Assembly (NCBI GenBank): GCA_029378245.1
Contig: JARKIF010000024.1
Span: forward strand, 558,001 to 622,000
DNA length: 64,000 nt
Origin: Roridomyces roridus
Lineage: Eukaryota > Basidiomycota > Agaricomycetes > Agaricales > Mycenaceae
Direction of reading: 5' to 3'
The notes under the pieces are model-generated. The model was not told where the DNA came from. It made no database searches and saw only the letters and a program-made list of their open reading frames with translations. Positions 1-11,916 of the stretch are shown here, in pieces. A program made the translations under genes and the position numbers. The first letter of the stretch is position 1. Each line of letters starts with the position of its first letter.

Positions 1-56
1 CTGTTCGGGAAGGAGCGAATTGCGGAAACAAATCTCACACGAGTCTCCGACAGTGT

Positions 57-760
57 TCATTCCAACTTCTCCAACTCCTCAAGCCGTGCCAACACCACAT
101 CTTTACTTGTTTCCTCAATCTCTCCTGCCAAGAAGATCTCGTCCAGGATGGCGTAGACCTGCAGTGGGGAGTTATCCAAGAATTCGCAAGTGGCGGCAAG
201 GAACGCACCTTGTAGAAGTTGAAGACGAGGTCCAGCTCGCATACGTTATCAAAGAATGTATCTGTCGCACTGTCAACACCCGTGCAAGATAGAATTTGGA
301 GGACGACGCACCCAACACCTCGACAAAGAAATGGATCGCCTCGAGATAGGCCAGCTCGTTGTCGTTGGCGTCGACGCACAGACAGAAAAAGAGGCCGGCG
401 TAGCGCCGGTATACAACTTTGTAATTCCGGAACTTTGGGATTGAATGAGCGTGCTGAATCTTTCAAGGACCAGGTGCGCACCTCGACGAAATTCGACTGA
501 TACTTCTGATCACGGGGGGCAACGAGCCGGTGCACCTCTCCACGTAGCCACACCTACAAGGGCATCAGCCTCATCATCTCTCACCCACTTCCTCGGGCTT
601 CGGCTGGGACACACCTTCTCCTCGTCATCGTAGGGAACGTACCACTTGGAAAGCCGCGTTTTGCCTTGCCGGTTCTGTCGCAGGGTTAACTATGTGAGTG
701 CCCTGAGGCTCGGAGGGTGGATCTGGAGGAACGGACCTGGACGAGGATGAAGCGAATCAT
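57..760 (-). CDS. APS2: AP-2 adaptor complex, sigma subunit
   Basis: This is the small (sigma) subunit of the AP-2 clathrin adaptor, which takes part in cargo selection during endocytosis at the plasma membrane. Six exons join in frame: 737-760, 615-674, 482-553, 312-432, 209-261 and 57-158. They give 143 residues, the usual length of the family. The product starts [20 protein letters not shown] and continues with [19 protein letters not shown], then [20 protein letters not shown], and ends [20 protein letters not shown] plus KLE. All are hallmark sigma-2 stretches. All introns are GT-AG and 50-70 nt long. Nothing is missing. The dileucine-binding face is conserved as far as can be read. AP-1 sigma is the only close alternative, and the [13 protein letters not shown] segment favours AP-2. 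Confidence 0.96.
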
Positions 761-1216
761 GGATGGTGATGGCTGACTACAAGGTGGGTTTGTTTGGCTG
801 TGTATCACTGCGATCACAGTTGCCATTTTGGGTGTTGATGCCTAACGCGCGCCTTCCGCGTTTTTTGTCCAACATAAAATTTTACTATACGTCGATTCTT
901 TCCACACTAATCGCATTAAGTATAACCACAAATGTAGAGGGAATCAGTTGCGGCATGCCCTTATCAGAAGTCGGCATCAAATTCACTTCCCGTCGTGCAC
1001 GCGTGCGCCGGCGGCAGCGTCTCCCGTCATTCCAGCTCACCGAGAGATAGAGCTCACTTGAATGGTATCGAGAGGCTCACCCCGATTCAATCCTCAACGT
1101 CGAATCGTTGCCAGAAAATGATTGGGCTGTCAATCGTAAGTAATGTTGGACTTGCGGATGTACATGTACAACAGAAAATATATTGAATTTCAACAACACG
1201 GTATGCGTATTCCCCT
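761..1216. other. intergenic spacer, no gene seen
   Basis: This 456-bp spacer lies between the AP-2 sigma start and the 3' end of the next minus-strand gene. It should hold the AP-2 sigma promoter and the neighbour's 3' UTR. No coding signal, repeat or RNA gene was recognised. Confidence 0.5.
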
Positions 1217-2543
1217 TCAAAGACACTGGGAATAGAAAGCTCGAGATTGCGCCCCTCAGATGTTTATAAAATGTGCAACGAGGACTGCAGTACTCACGAT
1301 TCATGACTTCGCACGTGTAGGGCGAGACACTAAATTCGGAAGTTGGTTCGCACAAAGCAAAGGCATGCCACCAGGTACACTCACCAGACAGTTCCTCCAG
1401 TCCATCCCTGTCCACCACACTGACCTGCGCATACTTGAGTACGCCCGTCTCAAGATACAATTGAACCACACCCACCGAATTCAGGGACGCTTCCACCCGT
1501 AGGACTGGACTTTGACGTGCTGCTCGTGCTCGTCGTAGTAGACTTGGTCGACGTAGATGAAGAGCCTCCCGCGCCAGGGTTGGTCGCAGGAAGCTGAATC
1601 GACGCAATAGTCCACGTCTTGCCGCCGTCGGCCGTTTGCAGCGGGGTGGCGATAACCCCCGGTCCCATGCCAAGCGTGTTCTTGAAGTTCGGGTCCTCTT
1701 GGGAGAGCATGATCGTGATGTTACTGTAGGTCTGGATTGAGCTCGTCCCGGGACTATAGGCAAGATCATCAGTGTAATGAAAGGGCAACCTCCGATGCTT
1801 ACTTGTTGCTGTCGATTTCCGTTCCGGTGCCCCATCCGCCCTGGACCATCATCTGCGACCATAATCAGAGCTTTCCTTTGTACAGCACAAGAGACTCACG
1901 GGACGTGAGGGTGGAAATAACCTTTCCGCCGACCTGGACCGTTTGTGTCCAGGTGGTTCCGCTCAGCTTGTGAAATCAGTAAGTATGTGAATTGAATTGC
2001 TCCGAAATCGATTAGCCTACCGAGTAATCCACGAGAACTGGGGTGCTTCCAGAGATGGCGACCATGGGGCCGTTGAGCTGCGTAGTTCCGCCGTTCACCA
2101 CACTGTTTGTATGCGGTCAGAACGAGCCCGACGGAAGTTGATATCTGCTTACCCAAAGTAGCTCGCCCCAACACACCACTCGTCGTTGGTCGCGCCGCAG
2201 CCGCAGAAAACCTCAGTTCTATTGTAAAATGCACGGTTGAAGCTCACTGACGCCGCCTCCATGTTGGAATACTGATTGGTCCCAGCCTGGATCAGACCAC
2301 TCGTCCCATTACTGATCCCAACCCAAAGGAAGAGAAAGCTGCACAAAGTTCAGTACAATTTCGATTAAGAACGAAAGCAAAGCACTCGGTGGGAGGCTGA
2401 GGAGGTGCGCCAGACGTGAAGGTGTAGGTTGTCCCGATGACTGCGCCAGTCGTTGGACCGAGCGAGTAGGCAGGTCCCCAGGAGTCAGCCAAGACGGTGC
2501 ACGCAAAAGAACCGAGAGTGATGAGGAGGGAGGGGGACTTCAT
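1217..2543 (-). CDS. secreted G1-peptidase-like / ConA-fold protein with C-terminal CBM1
   Basis: A multi-exon secreted protein. It starts with a signal peptide (MKSPSLLITLGSFACTVLA), then a beta-rich domain with FLWVGISNGTSGLIQAGTNQ, NDEWCVGASYFG, GTTWTQTVQVGGKVISTLTS, QGGWGTGTEID and TADGGKTWTIAS. That pattern belongs to the agaricomycete family annotated as concanavalin A-like / eqolisin (peptidase G1)-like. A Ser/Thr-rich linker follows at about 1500-1590. The last part must be spliced from three short exons and reads GQCGGQGWTGGTVC, VSPYTCEVMN and PFYSQCL-stop, a complete fungal cellulose-binding CBM1. The stop is at 1217-1219. I could not verify the eqolisin catalytic Gln/Glu pair, so it may be a binding protein and not a protease. 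The CBM1 implies action on plant cell-wall material outside the cell. Confidence 0.85.
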
Positions 2544-3175
2544 CGTACAGTTGTGATCACTGGGTGGTTTCAAGACGAGATTTATATGCAGACAAGACGC
2601 TCCTTCGCTTCGCTCCGGAAATCTTGTTATGGCGATCCGAATTTTGAAACAATGAATTCCGACTACGTGCACATGAGGACTCCTACACTGGAACCAATAA
2701 CAAATGATCCATCCGAGGGAATTCTGTAAGTACGTGGATAAACAGCAAATGGATTCGAAATGCAGACAGACCTGATAAGTAGCATCTCATGAGTATAACC
2801 GATGGCAGCGGTGTGCGTTCATGAGATTCCTGAGCGATCGGAGTCGATTGTCTTCCCTAGAAAAGCATTGAAGCACGAGAATTTTTCTGAAATGAATGCT
2901 GGTAAGCCAGCCACTGCGGTGTTGAAGATCCAATGACGTCGCACCGAGGAATACATCTCCCGCCGCACGAGAGAGCCTAGGCAGTGGTAAAGTTGAGAAT
3001 CTGATGGTCGGGATGTCGACGGGCGGCAAAAGGGCTACAGGGAAAGGTGGGCGAGACGTGGGCCGGGCGGGGATGAACCCAGTATGAATCTCGAGCTGCT
3101 AGAGCAAGACCGTGACGGAGAGTCGTGGTTTTTCCCATTCATTCCAGGGACATTCGAGAAAGCAATTGAATGTTG
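2544..3175. other. intergenic, upstream region of the CBM1 gene
   Basis: No gene recognised. The first few hundred bases upstream of the ATG at 2543 are the presumed promoter. Short open frames here match nothing I know. Confidence 0.4.
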
Positions 3176-3179
3176 AATG

Positions 3180-3765
3180 TTGAACTTTGAGGAGCCATGC
3201 AAGCGTGATAAGTAGCAGCACTGAGCAGCAGATTGTGGGCAGAGGGCAGAACAGATTTGAGCGAGGCCCGGGGATTCAGGCTGGAGAGAAGAGTAATGTT
3301 TGGGACGCTGGGGCGGATGTCATGGCCAGGTGTGCCTTTAAAGAACTTGAACGGAGGCTGTGGAGCTCCAAGCAGTCCAGCAGCCCGAGGACGCGTGTCC
3401 CCGCCGAGTTCACTGTCAGTAAGAACGGATCTGGTCCGTAGGCTGAGCAATACCACGAGAGACGTGGACGGTGGCTGGCGCAGAGGGGGCTGAATTTGGC
3501 ATAAATGCCACAGCTATCGGCAAGCATACGTAGCCTTGAGCCGTTGGTGAATGACCCGAAAAGCTGTTGAACAGTGGTTTCGATCGGGGAATGGAAGGCG
3601 ATCTCGATGGCACTCGTGGGAGAAAAAGCATGAGAGAGCTGTAGAGAAGGGATTGGGTCGACGGCAAGATGAGGGAGGGAGACAAAAGGGGAATGCACAA
3701 ACGGGGAAGGAACCAAACAAAGTCCAAAGAATCGAGAGACATCTCGTTAAAGAACGGATAATGGA
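3180..3765 (-). pseudogene. decayed coding relic, copy 1 of a local duplication
   Basis: This stretch aligns with 10920-11375. Both contain the same run of roughly 100 bases around 3585-3685 and 11205-11300 and the same AAACAAAGTCCAAAGAATCG string. Minus-strand frames from the two copies share peptide such as SPTSAIEIAFH (here) and SPTSATEISFH (there). No intact gene, start or F-box could be built. It looks like the remains of a duplicated gene. The family is unknown; an F-box/LRR origin is possible because real F-box genes lie nearby. Confidence 0.4.
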
Positions 3766-4329
3766 GACCGCCGGTCCGCCGCCAGACCCAGAGCCAGAGA
3801 AGGCACGTGTTGATACGTGCCACATGAGCGTCGCAATTGACGAATCATACTTCATGAGCGCGGAAAAAAAATCGCACGGCGGCTGCGATTCAATGTCGAA
3901 TATCCGATATTGAGCCTGATCATAGGATAGCCGAGTAGCCCATTGAGTCTTCTTGCCCAGTCGAGATCTCCTCAGCAGTGGAGACCTCAAATCTCACGCT
4001 CCACGGTTGGATGTAAAGGGCAAAATGTCAAAAATTGCATCTGCCGGCGCTGCTGAATATCGCCTACTCGTTCACGTGGGCCGATATTTACGCGCGTGCC
4101 AGTAGGATGCTCTCGAGCCTCGAGGGTTGATGACCGAGTTGGAGGAATGCTGGGTAGCAACAGAACAGCACTGAACAGTAGATCCGAAGGAGGGAGAAGA
4201 ACGCTGGCAATTTGCCGACGCAATCGCGGTAGCCAAAGAGGCGCCTACATAGATTGGGGTCCTAGGTCAGAAGGAGCTGAGGCAGCGTCATCCACGTGAT
4301 CAAATACTGATTTGCCTACCGGTCGCCCG

Positions 4330-4640
4330 ACGCCAACCGAGTCCCGATAGCCCGACGAGATCCGACGGCGTCCCACGCACACTGATCGACTGCAAGAACG
4401 CCGTGTCCGGCGTCAAGCGTACCTTGCCAAAGAGGACGAACTCAACAGACTATTCAATCAAAAGTCAAAAAAAGACATGAACTGTGAAGATTGAGTGCGT
4501 GTGAAAGTAGTTGCCTTGGCCCTTTCGTCCACACGGTCAATTTTAACCCTCCGCGCTATACAGAGGACGTGGAAGCGTAAAGGAATGCTCCGGACGCGTT
4601 TTTAATATAGCATTCAATCGTCTCTGTCCCTGGCCAGTCG
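4330..4640 (-). pseudogene. relic resembling the 3' flank of the F-box gene at 8417-10022
   Basis: The sequence at 4370-4570 matches 8240-8460 in order and spacing. Shared parts include CCTTTCGTCCACA, CCGCGCTA followed by ACAGAG, and a minus-strand peptide FGKVRLTPDTAFLQS here against FGQIRLSRKMAFFKS at 8270-8315. The second copy sits just downstream of an intact F-box gene. This copy may therefore mark where a related gene once ended. A frame further upstream (4614-5048, minus) has no recognisable domain. Confidence 0.35.
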
Positions 4641-5306
4641 AGCTCCGGACTCGGAGGTTGCAAGAACAGATGGTGGACGTGGATCGCCCGACGATAAGTC
4701 TTCATGGATGAGTCTGGCGGCGCCTGGGGAGAAGGCAGCTCGAGATTTGGAGGAATTGTTGCAGGTAGCGAGGGATAGGAATGCGATACTGATGAGGCTT
4801 GGATGAGGCGGCTGAGGCAGATGCAGTCGGCGTGGCCATGGGTTGGGATTGTCTGACGAGGCTCCGCCTGGGTATAGTTTGTTGTAGGCCATTAGTTGGA
4901 CAAGAGCAGCAATCCGCGCGTTGTCAGCTGGTGGCCTCGAGAGCGAGATGGTGGGAAAAGTCAAGCCCAGAATCACAAATGATTGCCGAATGGCGTGCTT
5001 CCGAGTCGATGCCCTTCCGATTAAGTATTCTCTCAATACCAGCGCCATCCGATCTCAATGGCACACCAGTGGAACCAAATTCAGAGTGGGCCTGTGGGTC
5101 CGATAGCTATGCTCCATGCCAAGTCGTCGGTCTTGACGCGGCGCGGCTTGCTTCCAATTGGGCGCCGGGTGCGTGTGTGTTCCAATTTCGACAAAGTGGC
5201 TCAATTCTGGGAAACCCTCCCGCCGATCTACGTAACAACCTTTGCATTGCTGATCATCATCTGAATCAGAAATATCAAGCCCGAATCAGAGTCCACTCGA
5301 AGAGGG

Positions 5307-8002
5307 TCATCTCGTCTCCGATTGGAGACGAGCGTAGCATTCTTCGACAGCTTTCTGCTGCTGCTCCCACAACCGAATGAGGTCCGGTGGAGGAGAGGGT
5401 GCTTTCTGCGACCAAAAAATGAGGACAGGTTCAACGGATGGGATTCCTGACCTACCCGAATCCAGTCCAAGATCGCGCTAAACCACCCGGGCTGCACAGG
5501 GCCATATTTGTGCCGATCCAAATGATATTCAGCGTCCGGTTTGAAAATTGAACAAGCCTGCGCAAGGTTGAGATCCTTGAGTGCATCCAATAACTCGGTA
5601 TCTGGTTTGCAGCCACACAATAGTGAGATCCATTTGTCCCTAAGTATTACCATTCAAACATCTGTTCGAAGGAAGAATGGGTACTTGCATATGGGAGGAA
5701 AATTGAAACCCAGTGATGTTCAAATTTGTTTGTGAATCGTTCTTCAGGCGTCGTATCCATTGTAGGGCTGCGAAACGGGAGATTTCTGTGGGAGCCATGA
5801 ACAATGGACCACATTTATCAGGATCTTCGAGAAATTGCTGGATAGCCTTGATATCCACCGATTCAGATCCTGATACCTCGATAAGTGGCATGAGTACATC
5901 CCATTTCAGTGCGAGCAAGTCCAGAACTGCAAGGATGTCGAGGAAGTGTCCCCGCGATTGTTGGCGGAGCACATTCCAAATGCGCAAGACGGAAAGGAGA
6001 TCTGGGCTTTGAAGATACTGGGGATGTAATACCTCGGAGGGATAATCTCGAGGAGTATCAGCATTCTACCAGAAGGATGAGCAAACACATGGAAGTGGCA
6101 CGGAGGAGTAGAAAGAAACCGACTGGACTGGACTGAAATGCAAGCACGAGTTTATACAAATTGCGCCAAGTTCTGAGCAGGTCCAGTGGTGCCGGTAAAA
6201 TTTGCTGCGGCAATTAGCATCAACAGTTGCGAGAAAAGCATATTTTACTCACCTCAAGCCAAGTGACAACGGTCTGGGCGTCATCTTTGTCCTGCATATA
6301 TACCTCATGCTGGAAATTAACAGTCCAAAAAACCGGGAGCAACCCGTCTGTTGGAGGGACTTTCGGAAAGCACCGCACAAAAGCGATTGTCATCAACCTG
6401 TTTTATATCTCACTGTTTGAGGTCACTGAATGCAGTTGACATGACTCACCGAAAATCAATAGGTTCCAATGACCCAGACAAGAGAGAACGGGCGATGTCA
6501 TGCACCAGTGTGTTCACTAGGACTTCAGAAGACACGCAGAACGATGATGACCGCTGCGAGTCCACCAAAAAGTCGCCAAAGGAGGCATGCAGCAGCTCAA
6601 CCGCTTTGGGATACCCCAGAATGCGCGCAGGGTGAACGAGTACCACAGCGTGCAGGCCGCGTAGAAGTGCACGAGACGTTCCTCGTCGCGTTTGTAATAC
6701 AATGTCGATATGCTCCGGGTCGCAACATCTTGTTTCCACAATTGCATGCAGGACGCGGAGAAGTGTAGGCTTGTTGGGGATGGTCGACAAGATTTCTGTG
6801 TACAAGTCGTCGAGAGGAGTTAGACTCCTGGGATCCAGACTGAGAAGTGCGTCGAGTTGCCCCGCAGGATGGGAATATTCGTCGTCAACGTAGCGGAGAA
6901 CGGTGGACGCATAGATGAATGTTCCCGATGACTTCTTGACCAGCTGCTCGATCGTTTCTCTCCCGGGCCAGCCGTCATCTAGCAGGATTCCACGGGAGGT
7001 GTGCTTCCGGTAGATTTGAGAGAACTCTTCCGTGAGATATCGGCGAATATCTGTATATGCAGTATCATCCGGCCGTATCTCGAGACATTGACAGAGGTCC
7101 GAATTCTCTGAAGCCTCCAAGACTTCCCGGAGATGTGCCTCGGAGCGGCTGCAGATGAGAATGTGGAGGGGCGCATCGCCAGAACGCAGGATGTCGATCA
7201 GTGCACGTATAAGGGCAGTTTGCGCACTGCGGTCTTCGCACTCGTCCAAACCATCAATGACCAGGATGGGCCGAGACGTCAGCGGAGGTCCGTTTCTGAA
7301 CGGCTGGACTAGGAGTTTCTCGAGCTGATGGTATATCGCCTTTCCCAGGACGAGCTTGTCAGTCTCGACTGCGCGCTGTATCCCGGGGCCGAGTTGAGGG
7401 AATGCCACGGCGAGCTGATACGCGAGGGTGGGCAACAGGTTCCTCCAAGTACAGCGGCTGACGCTCCCCCGCTTGAAGAAGAAGGAGCCGCCCAGTTTAC
7501 CGCCGTCGTGGCAGCTCGCGGCAAATTGTTGCGCGATTGCAGACTTGCCGATACCAGCACAGCCGTGGAGCCAGAGTATCGGGCTGTCACTGGGTTGCTC
7601 GAAGGACCATTTGTCCAACTGATCCAAGATCGCGCTTCGCGTGCCCGGATGGCAGGAGGGATCCGGAGGGCGCTCAGCGGAGTTGTGCATGGCGTCAAGA
7701 GACAAGGCACGGAGCAAGATGTCGAGGCCTTATTCGAATTAGACCGCAGCCTGTAAACTCAAGCATTGGCACGCACCGCTTTCCCCGACGTTGGTCGTAT
7801 GAGAGACATTCATATTTCCTGCGAAATTGCTGAAAGTGCTGTTCTGGAACTGGACTGGTCGGTCCCCTTCGATGCGCACGATATTGCCGGTGCCCTGCCT
7901 GAGTCTGAAGGCGAACTGGACGGTCCCCATCCAGGCGGAGCATTGTCGAGTGGCGGAAGAGAGGAAGAGAGGCAGCGTGTGTAAATACCCACTGTCATGC
8001 AT
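5307..8002 (-). CDS. NACHT-domain NTPase (NLR-like)
   Basis: This is a STAND-type P-loop NTPase of the large agaricomycete NACHT family, thought to act in self/non-self or stress signalling. The long exon 6446-7730 contains the Walker A motif LHGCAGIGKSAIAQQF, Walker B ILVIDGLDECEDR and sensor-like ILICSRSEAHLREVL. A 5' exon (to about 8002, or an internal Met near 7928) encodes the family's typical N-terminal piece with STFSNFAGNMN and TTNVGESG. It splices to GLDILLRALSLDAMHNSAE. After the NACHT the gene continues in small exons: HEVYMQDKDDAQTVVTWLE (about 6250-6310), an exon with LRIWNVLRQQSRGHFLDIL (about 5650-6070), then CGCKPDTELLDALKDLN. The last exon ends EECYARLQSETR with its stop at 5307-5309. 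No WD40, ankyrin or TPR repeats are visible. The exact start is uncertain; the NACHT call is firm. Confidence 0.88.
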
Positions 8003-8416
8003 CTGTCATTTGGCTGCTATTAATATTGCAGCCGAATCGACTCTTTCACCTTTGGTGACTGCCGCGAGGCAGCCTCGTGTTATCGACATTGTTCGTTTAA
8101 AACCTGCGGGAAAGTGATATATTCTGGTCATTGTGATTTTCGGCGTCCCACGCACAACACCAACAACTGCAGCTGTAGCACGTCGCATAACCAGCATCCG
8201 GACTTCGACGGCCGTCGCGTGCACAACGCTACCTACAACCAAGTTGGAACGAGGCGACCCATCGACTTGAAGAACGCCATTTTCCGCGACAAGCGTATCT
8301 GACCAAAGAGCATGCCAAATCAACAGACGTCGATCCTATTTCATCCGCCAAACAGTGATATTCAAGAATGAGTATTGAGTACATATGTACTTGCCTTTCG
8401 TCCACAAATGTCCGCG
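8003..8416. other. intergenic spacer with duplicated segment
   Basis: This lies between the NACHT gene and the F-box gene, both on the minus strand. It holds the NACHT promoter and the F-box 3' flank. Its 8240-8416 part is the second copy of the segment found at 4370-4570. Confidence 0.45.
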
Positions 8417-10022
8417 CTACACAGAGGGAATCATCCTGGAATCCCAGCAAAATCAGACACCCAAAGTTCAAACAACGAAATACAACTCACCGCATGGCAC
8501 ACACAGCTCCCGCATCGAGCTTCAAACCCGTCTCCCTAGGCAACTTCATAATCCTAACCAAATGCTCCGTACTCGTATTGTACACGTCAGCGAGCGTGAG
8601 CGACTCGAGGCGCACTACAGATGAAGAGGACGCAGGCGGGCGGGAGCGCCACTCGAGTACACCGACGGCAATCTCACCGAGTGGAAGGCCTTTGAGGTCG
8701 AGACGTCGGAGGGAGGGGAGGATGGGGCCATCCATGTCAAGGCCGGTTTCATCTTCCGTAAAGGTACGGAAGAAATTCTCCGTCTCGGCGATGGTGGACC
8801 CGGGTACGAAAGTGCGGATTGTGAGTTCGGCGACGCTGGGCACGGTACGCAAAACGTGAATGAGTTCGTCGGGATGGAGGAAGTCGTCGATGTGCAGGAC
8901 CGTCAGCGGAGGCGAGGAGCGTTGTAGGAGGCGCTGGATTGAAGGGACGGACTCCAAGGCGTCGCCGGCGCAGAAGCGCAGGCTCTGTAGCGCGGGTAAC
9001 GTGAGGGATTCTGGGATTATCATTGCCGAGTAGTCTTCGAGGAGGCGAAGACGGCGCAGTCGGTGGTGGACGACTGGCTGAGGGGGGTAGAGGTGCGGCG
9101 GCGTCGGTATCGAAATCAGCGCACAATCTTCGAGGGTGCTTGCCTCGAAGAATATGTGTGAGCGCTGGTTTAACAAGAACGGCCCAGTGTAGGACTTGAT
9201 CTGGGACCAAGGCAGGTGGATGAGCGGGCCCGACTCCGAGTTGTGTAGGACGATATGCTGGAGGAGAGGTGCCTGCGAGAGTGTGAATTGCTGCCAATGA
9301 CGCATACTGTGCTCTTGAATTCCCAAATGGAATTTTTCCAGATTGTCGAACTGAAAGCCATCGGATTGCAGTTGCGAAAGGAGGCTAAATGGTGCTTTGA
9401 TATACGCCTCTTTCCACCGAGTCCGGCGGAGGAGGAGGCACTCGAAAACTGGCTCGGTGAGATTTTCCTGCTCCGGCGTACCATGGCGTGGTCGATAGTC
9501 GTACTCGTACCGAATGGATAGCGGGCGGTTCTTACTGCGCTCGAGCCACAGCCCAACCAACGCCGGTGCATCGCCGCGCTGCAGGACCCCAAACCGACCC
9601 TGAAAGGACAGGGCCGCCCAAAGGCCGGCTGTCGAGACAGCCACGCCGCGCCAGTAGCTGCAGATATGGCTCAACACCCAAATCCCCCCTTGGACGTCAA
9701 GGCAGTCCGGCGTGTCACCGAGCAGGTCTGCGTAAGCGATGAAAATCTGCTGCAGCGTTTCTGTGGGGATACGACGGATGGGCGCCAGCGCAAACTCGCA
9801 GCGTTCCATGTGTCGGGAGGCGTGTAGCTCCTCCCGCTCCAGCCGCATGAGGGTCATGCGTGCCTCCGTCACCTGGGAGGCGAGAGAGGATTTGAGTGAG
9901 TGGGCGATGCTGAGGCTGCTTTTGATTTCTTGGATCTGGTCATCGACGCGGGGATCGTTGGTATACAATAGACGCGTTATGTCTGGTGGTAATCCGTACG
10001 CAAGTTTGCTGCGATTCGACAT
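8417..10022 (-). CDS. F-box/LRR-type protein
   Basis: An agaricomycete F-box protein, the substrate-recognition part of SCF ubiquitin ligases. The ATG at 10020-10022 gives MSNRSKLAYGLPPDITRLLY. A coiled-coil segment follows (VDDQIQEIKSSLS through LEREELHASRHMER), then the F-box-like IRRIPTETLQQIFIAYADLL with LSHICSYWRGVAVSTAGLWA. The rest is a leucine-rich C-terminal half (HRLRRLRLLEDY, LTLPALQSLRFC). The main exon is one open frame down to about 8495. A GT-AG intron then leads to a short last exon with stop at 8417-8419. Without that intron the frame stops at 8487. The longer frame running upstream to 10577 has no F-box-family content and is not used. Confidence 0.88.
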
Positions 10023-10915
10023 TGTGGTGGTGGATAAAAGACAGAGATTGCCGCCACGCCGGATCAAACAGTGTCTTCCGCATTTGGCGAGATTATCCCA
10101 CCGCTGCATGAACAAGTTCGAGCACACGATATATATCAGTATATTACACAAGACATTCCTCCGCTTCGCTCCGGCAGTTTCAAGAAATCTTCCAGGAACA
10201 ATGGCAAAACAAAGAAATGCAATTTCAACATAAAAACAGGAAGGAAATTCTACTAAGACTCGAGCCAGGGCTCTCACTTTGAACATACCATCCGGCGCCC
10301 CGCGATCGAACCGTCTACGGTTTTCTGCCCGCACACGCTCGACGTGGGTATTGTATGGGTAGGTCCGCGTGGTTTGCGTTCGAGGATGTTCGCTCGCACC
10401 ATGGGAAGCACATGGAGCCCCAGCACACGATCGTTGAACTTGCGGATGGTGCCAGTGGCGAGATTCGAAGCTGGGATTTCCGACTTTGCTTCCTCCGAGT
10501 ATGGTTTGATGAGCTAAATTTCTGGAGCACGGCGAGGAGCGGGCAGAAGGACTGGTAGCAGACAAAGAGCGTAGCAAAGTATTGAGTCAGACTTGAGGTG
10601 AAAGAAATTTGAACATTTGAGAAGGTGAGGGCCTGCGTTCATCCTTCGATGGGGACTGAGAGTACTGAGAGCCGACGTTGGCACCCAACGAAATGAACGA
10701 GAGTAGCACAGCATTGCCGGCAGCGGAGGGATCCAAGAGTGACCAGCCAACAACACCCGGAGGGGAGGAAAATGTGGGGCGCCGTCAGTGCAGGGGCAGG
10801 ACCGAATGAAAGGCATGGACATCTCCAGATTTGAGGCCCGAGACGGCGGGAGGAGGAGAGGCACGGAATGGTGGGTGGAGATCAATTCAGGGCTTGAGGT
10901 TTATATGACACGGCT
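10023..10915. other. intergenic, upstream of the F-box gene
   Basis: No gene that I can support. A plus-strand frame at 10355-10558 has coding-like composition but no recognisable domain. Near 10300 there is a short tRNA T-loop-like string (GCGATCGAACC) seen on many other spots of the window. Confidence 0.35.
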
Positions 10916-10919
10916 GCCG

Positions 10920-11375
10920 ACGCATACGTAGCCACGGCGGGCCTGCGTCCCCGAGAAGATCCATTGTGGTTGCTGTGGAGAACAGCTGAGCTCGAGGACG
11001 CCGCGACGCGCGTTCTCGCCGAGTTGATCGTCAGTCAATGATAGGGAGTAGGCTGCGCAATGCTTACCACGAGACCTGTCGACAGAGCAGAGAGAACTCA
11101 ACTTGGCATAATTGTTCAAGTTCAACAGCGACGCGCAGTGCTCGGCATGCACACGTCGCGTCGAGCCGGCGATGCATAGCTTGAAAAGCTGTTGAGCCGT
11201 GGCTTCGATCAGGAAATGGAAGGAGATCTCGGTGGCGCTCGTGGGGGAAATTCATGAGAGAGCTGTAGAGAAGGGTGGGTCGACGGCAAGATGAGGGAGG
11301 GAAACAAATGGGGAAGGAACCACGAACCAAACAAAGTCCAAAGAATCGAGAGCCATTTCGTTAAAGAACGGATAA
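10920..11375 (-). pseudogene. decayed coding relic, copy 2 of a local duplication
   Basis: This is the partner of 3180-3765. The minus-strand reading includes ISPTSATEISFHFLIEATAQ. No intact gene is present. Both copies lie on the same strand about 7.5 kb apart, flanking the NACHT and F-box pair. Confidence 0.4.
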
Positions 11376-11384
11376 TGCGCACTC

Positions 11385-11752
11385 TCATTCGAACATCGAA
11401 TGCGAGATCAAGAGAGAAACCCCGCGCGGTATCCGTGAGTCTCCCACCATTTCCCCCACCGCAGATCTGTCATGTACCGGCCTCTTCCGACACCTCACGT
11501 CGAAATGAACCTCCCTCAGACGCAGGTAGGCATCCAAATCCACCAGACACCGATTGGAGGTCAGTGGCGAGTGTGCAGGAAAGAGTTTGTCCGCTGGTCC
11601 AATGGACATGCGGACGATTTCGACGTTGGGTATGTTCGAAGGCGTAGGAAGGCAAGCCAAAAGATCGTCGAGGTGAAAGTGGCTCCCGGTGGTATGGTTG
11701 TGGATAAATTCAAGCTCGATGGTGTATAACGATTCCAAGCGCGGAAACCCCG
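11385..11752 (-). pseudogene. C-terminal fragment of an F-box/LRR-like protein
   Basis: A minus-strand frame reads GFPRLESLYTIELEFIHNHT, then HLDDLLACLPTPSNIPNVEI, LREVHFDVRC and a terminal LLISHSMFE. This looks like the tail of an agaricomycete F-box/LRR-type protein. No F-box or plausible start is found upstream, where frames are interrupted. I read it as a remnant; an undetected short multi-exon gene remains possible. Confidence 0.4.
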
Positions 11753-11916
11753 CGGCTAGGCGATGAGGGTAGTGCTGATAAGCTCATGGCGAGAGGTGGA
11801 CGTGAGGGAAGAAGTTGGGTTTGAGGGAAGAAACTGGCTTGGGCGTCCGTATTTAAACCACACGCGAGCGAGCCATCAGTGGCCAGTTTGTGGCCACCGT
11901 CCCAGAAAAACAACAA

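Noticed and set aside
4799..5380. Plus-strand frame of 193 codons
   Set aside because: No domain, no family resemblance, and it overlaps the spliced 3' end of the NACHT gene.
10023..10577. Extending the F-box protein upstream to 10577
   Set aside because: The extra N-terminal residues look non-coding, and the Met at 10022 starts the family-typical sequence.
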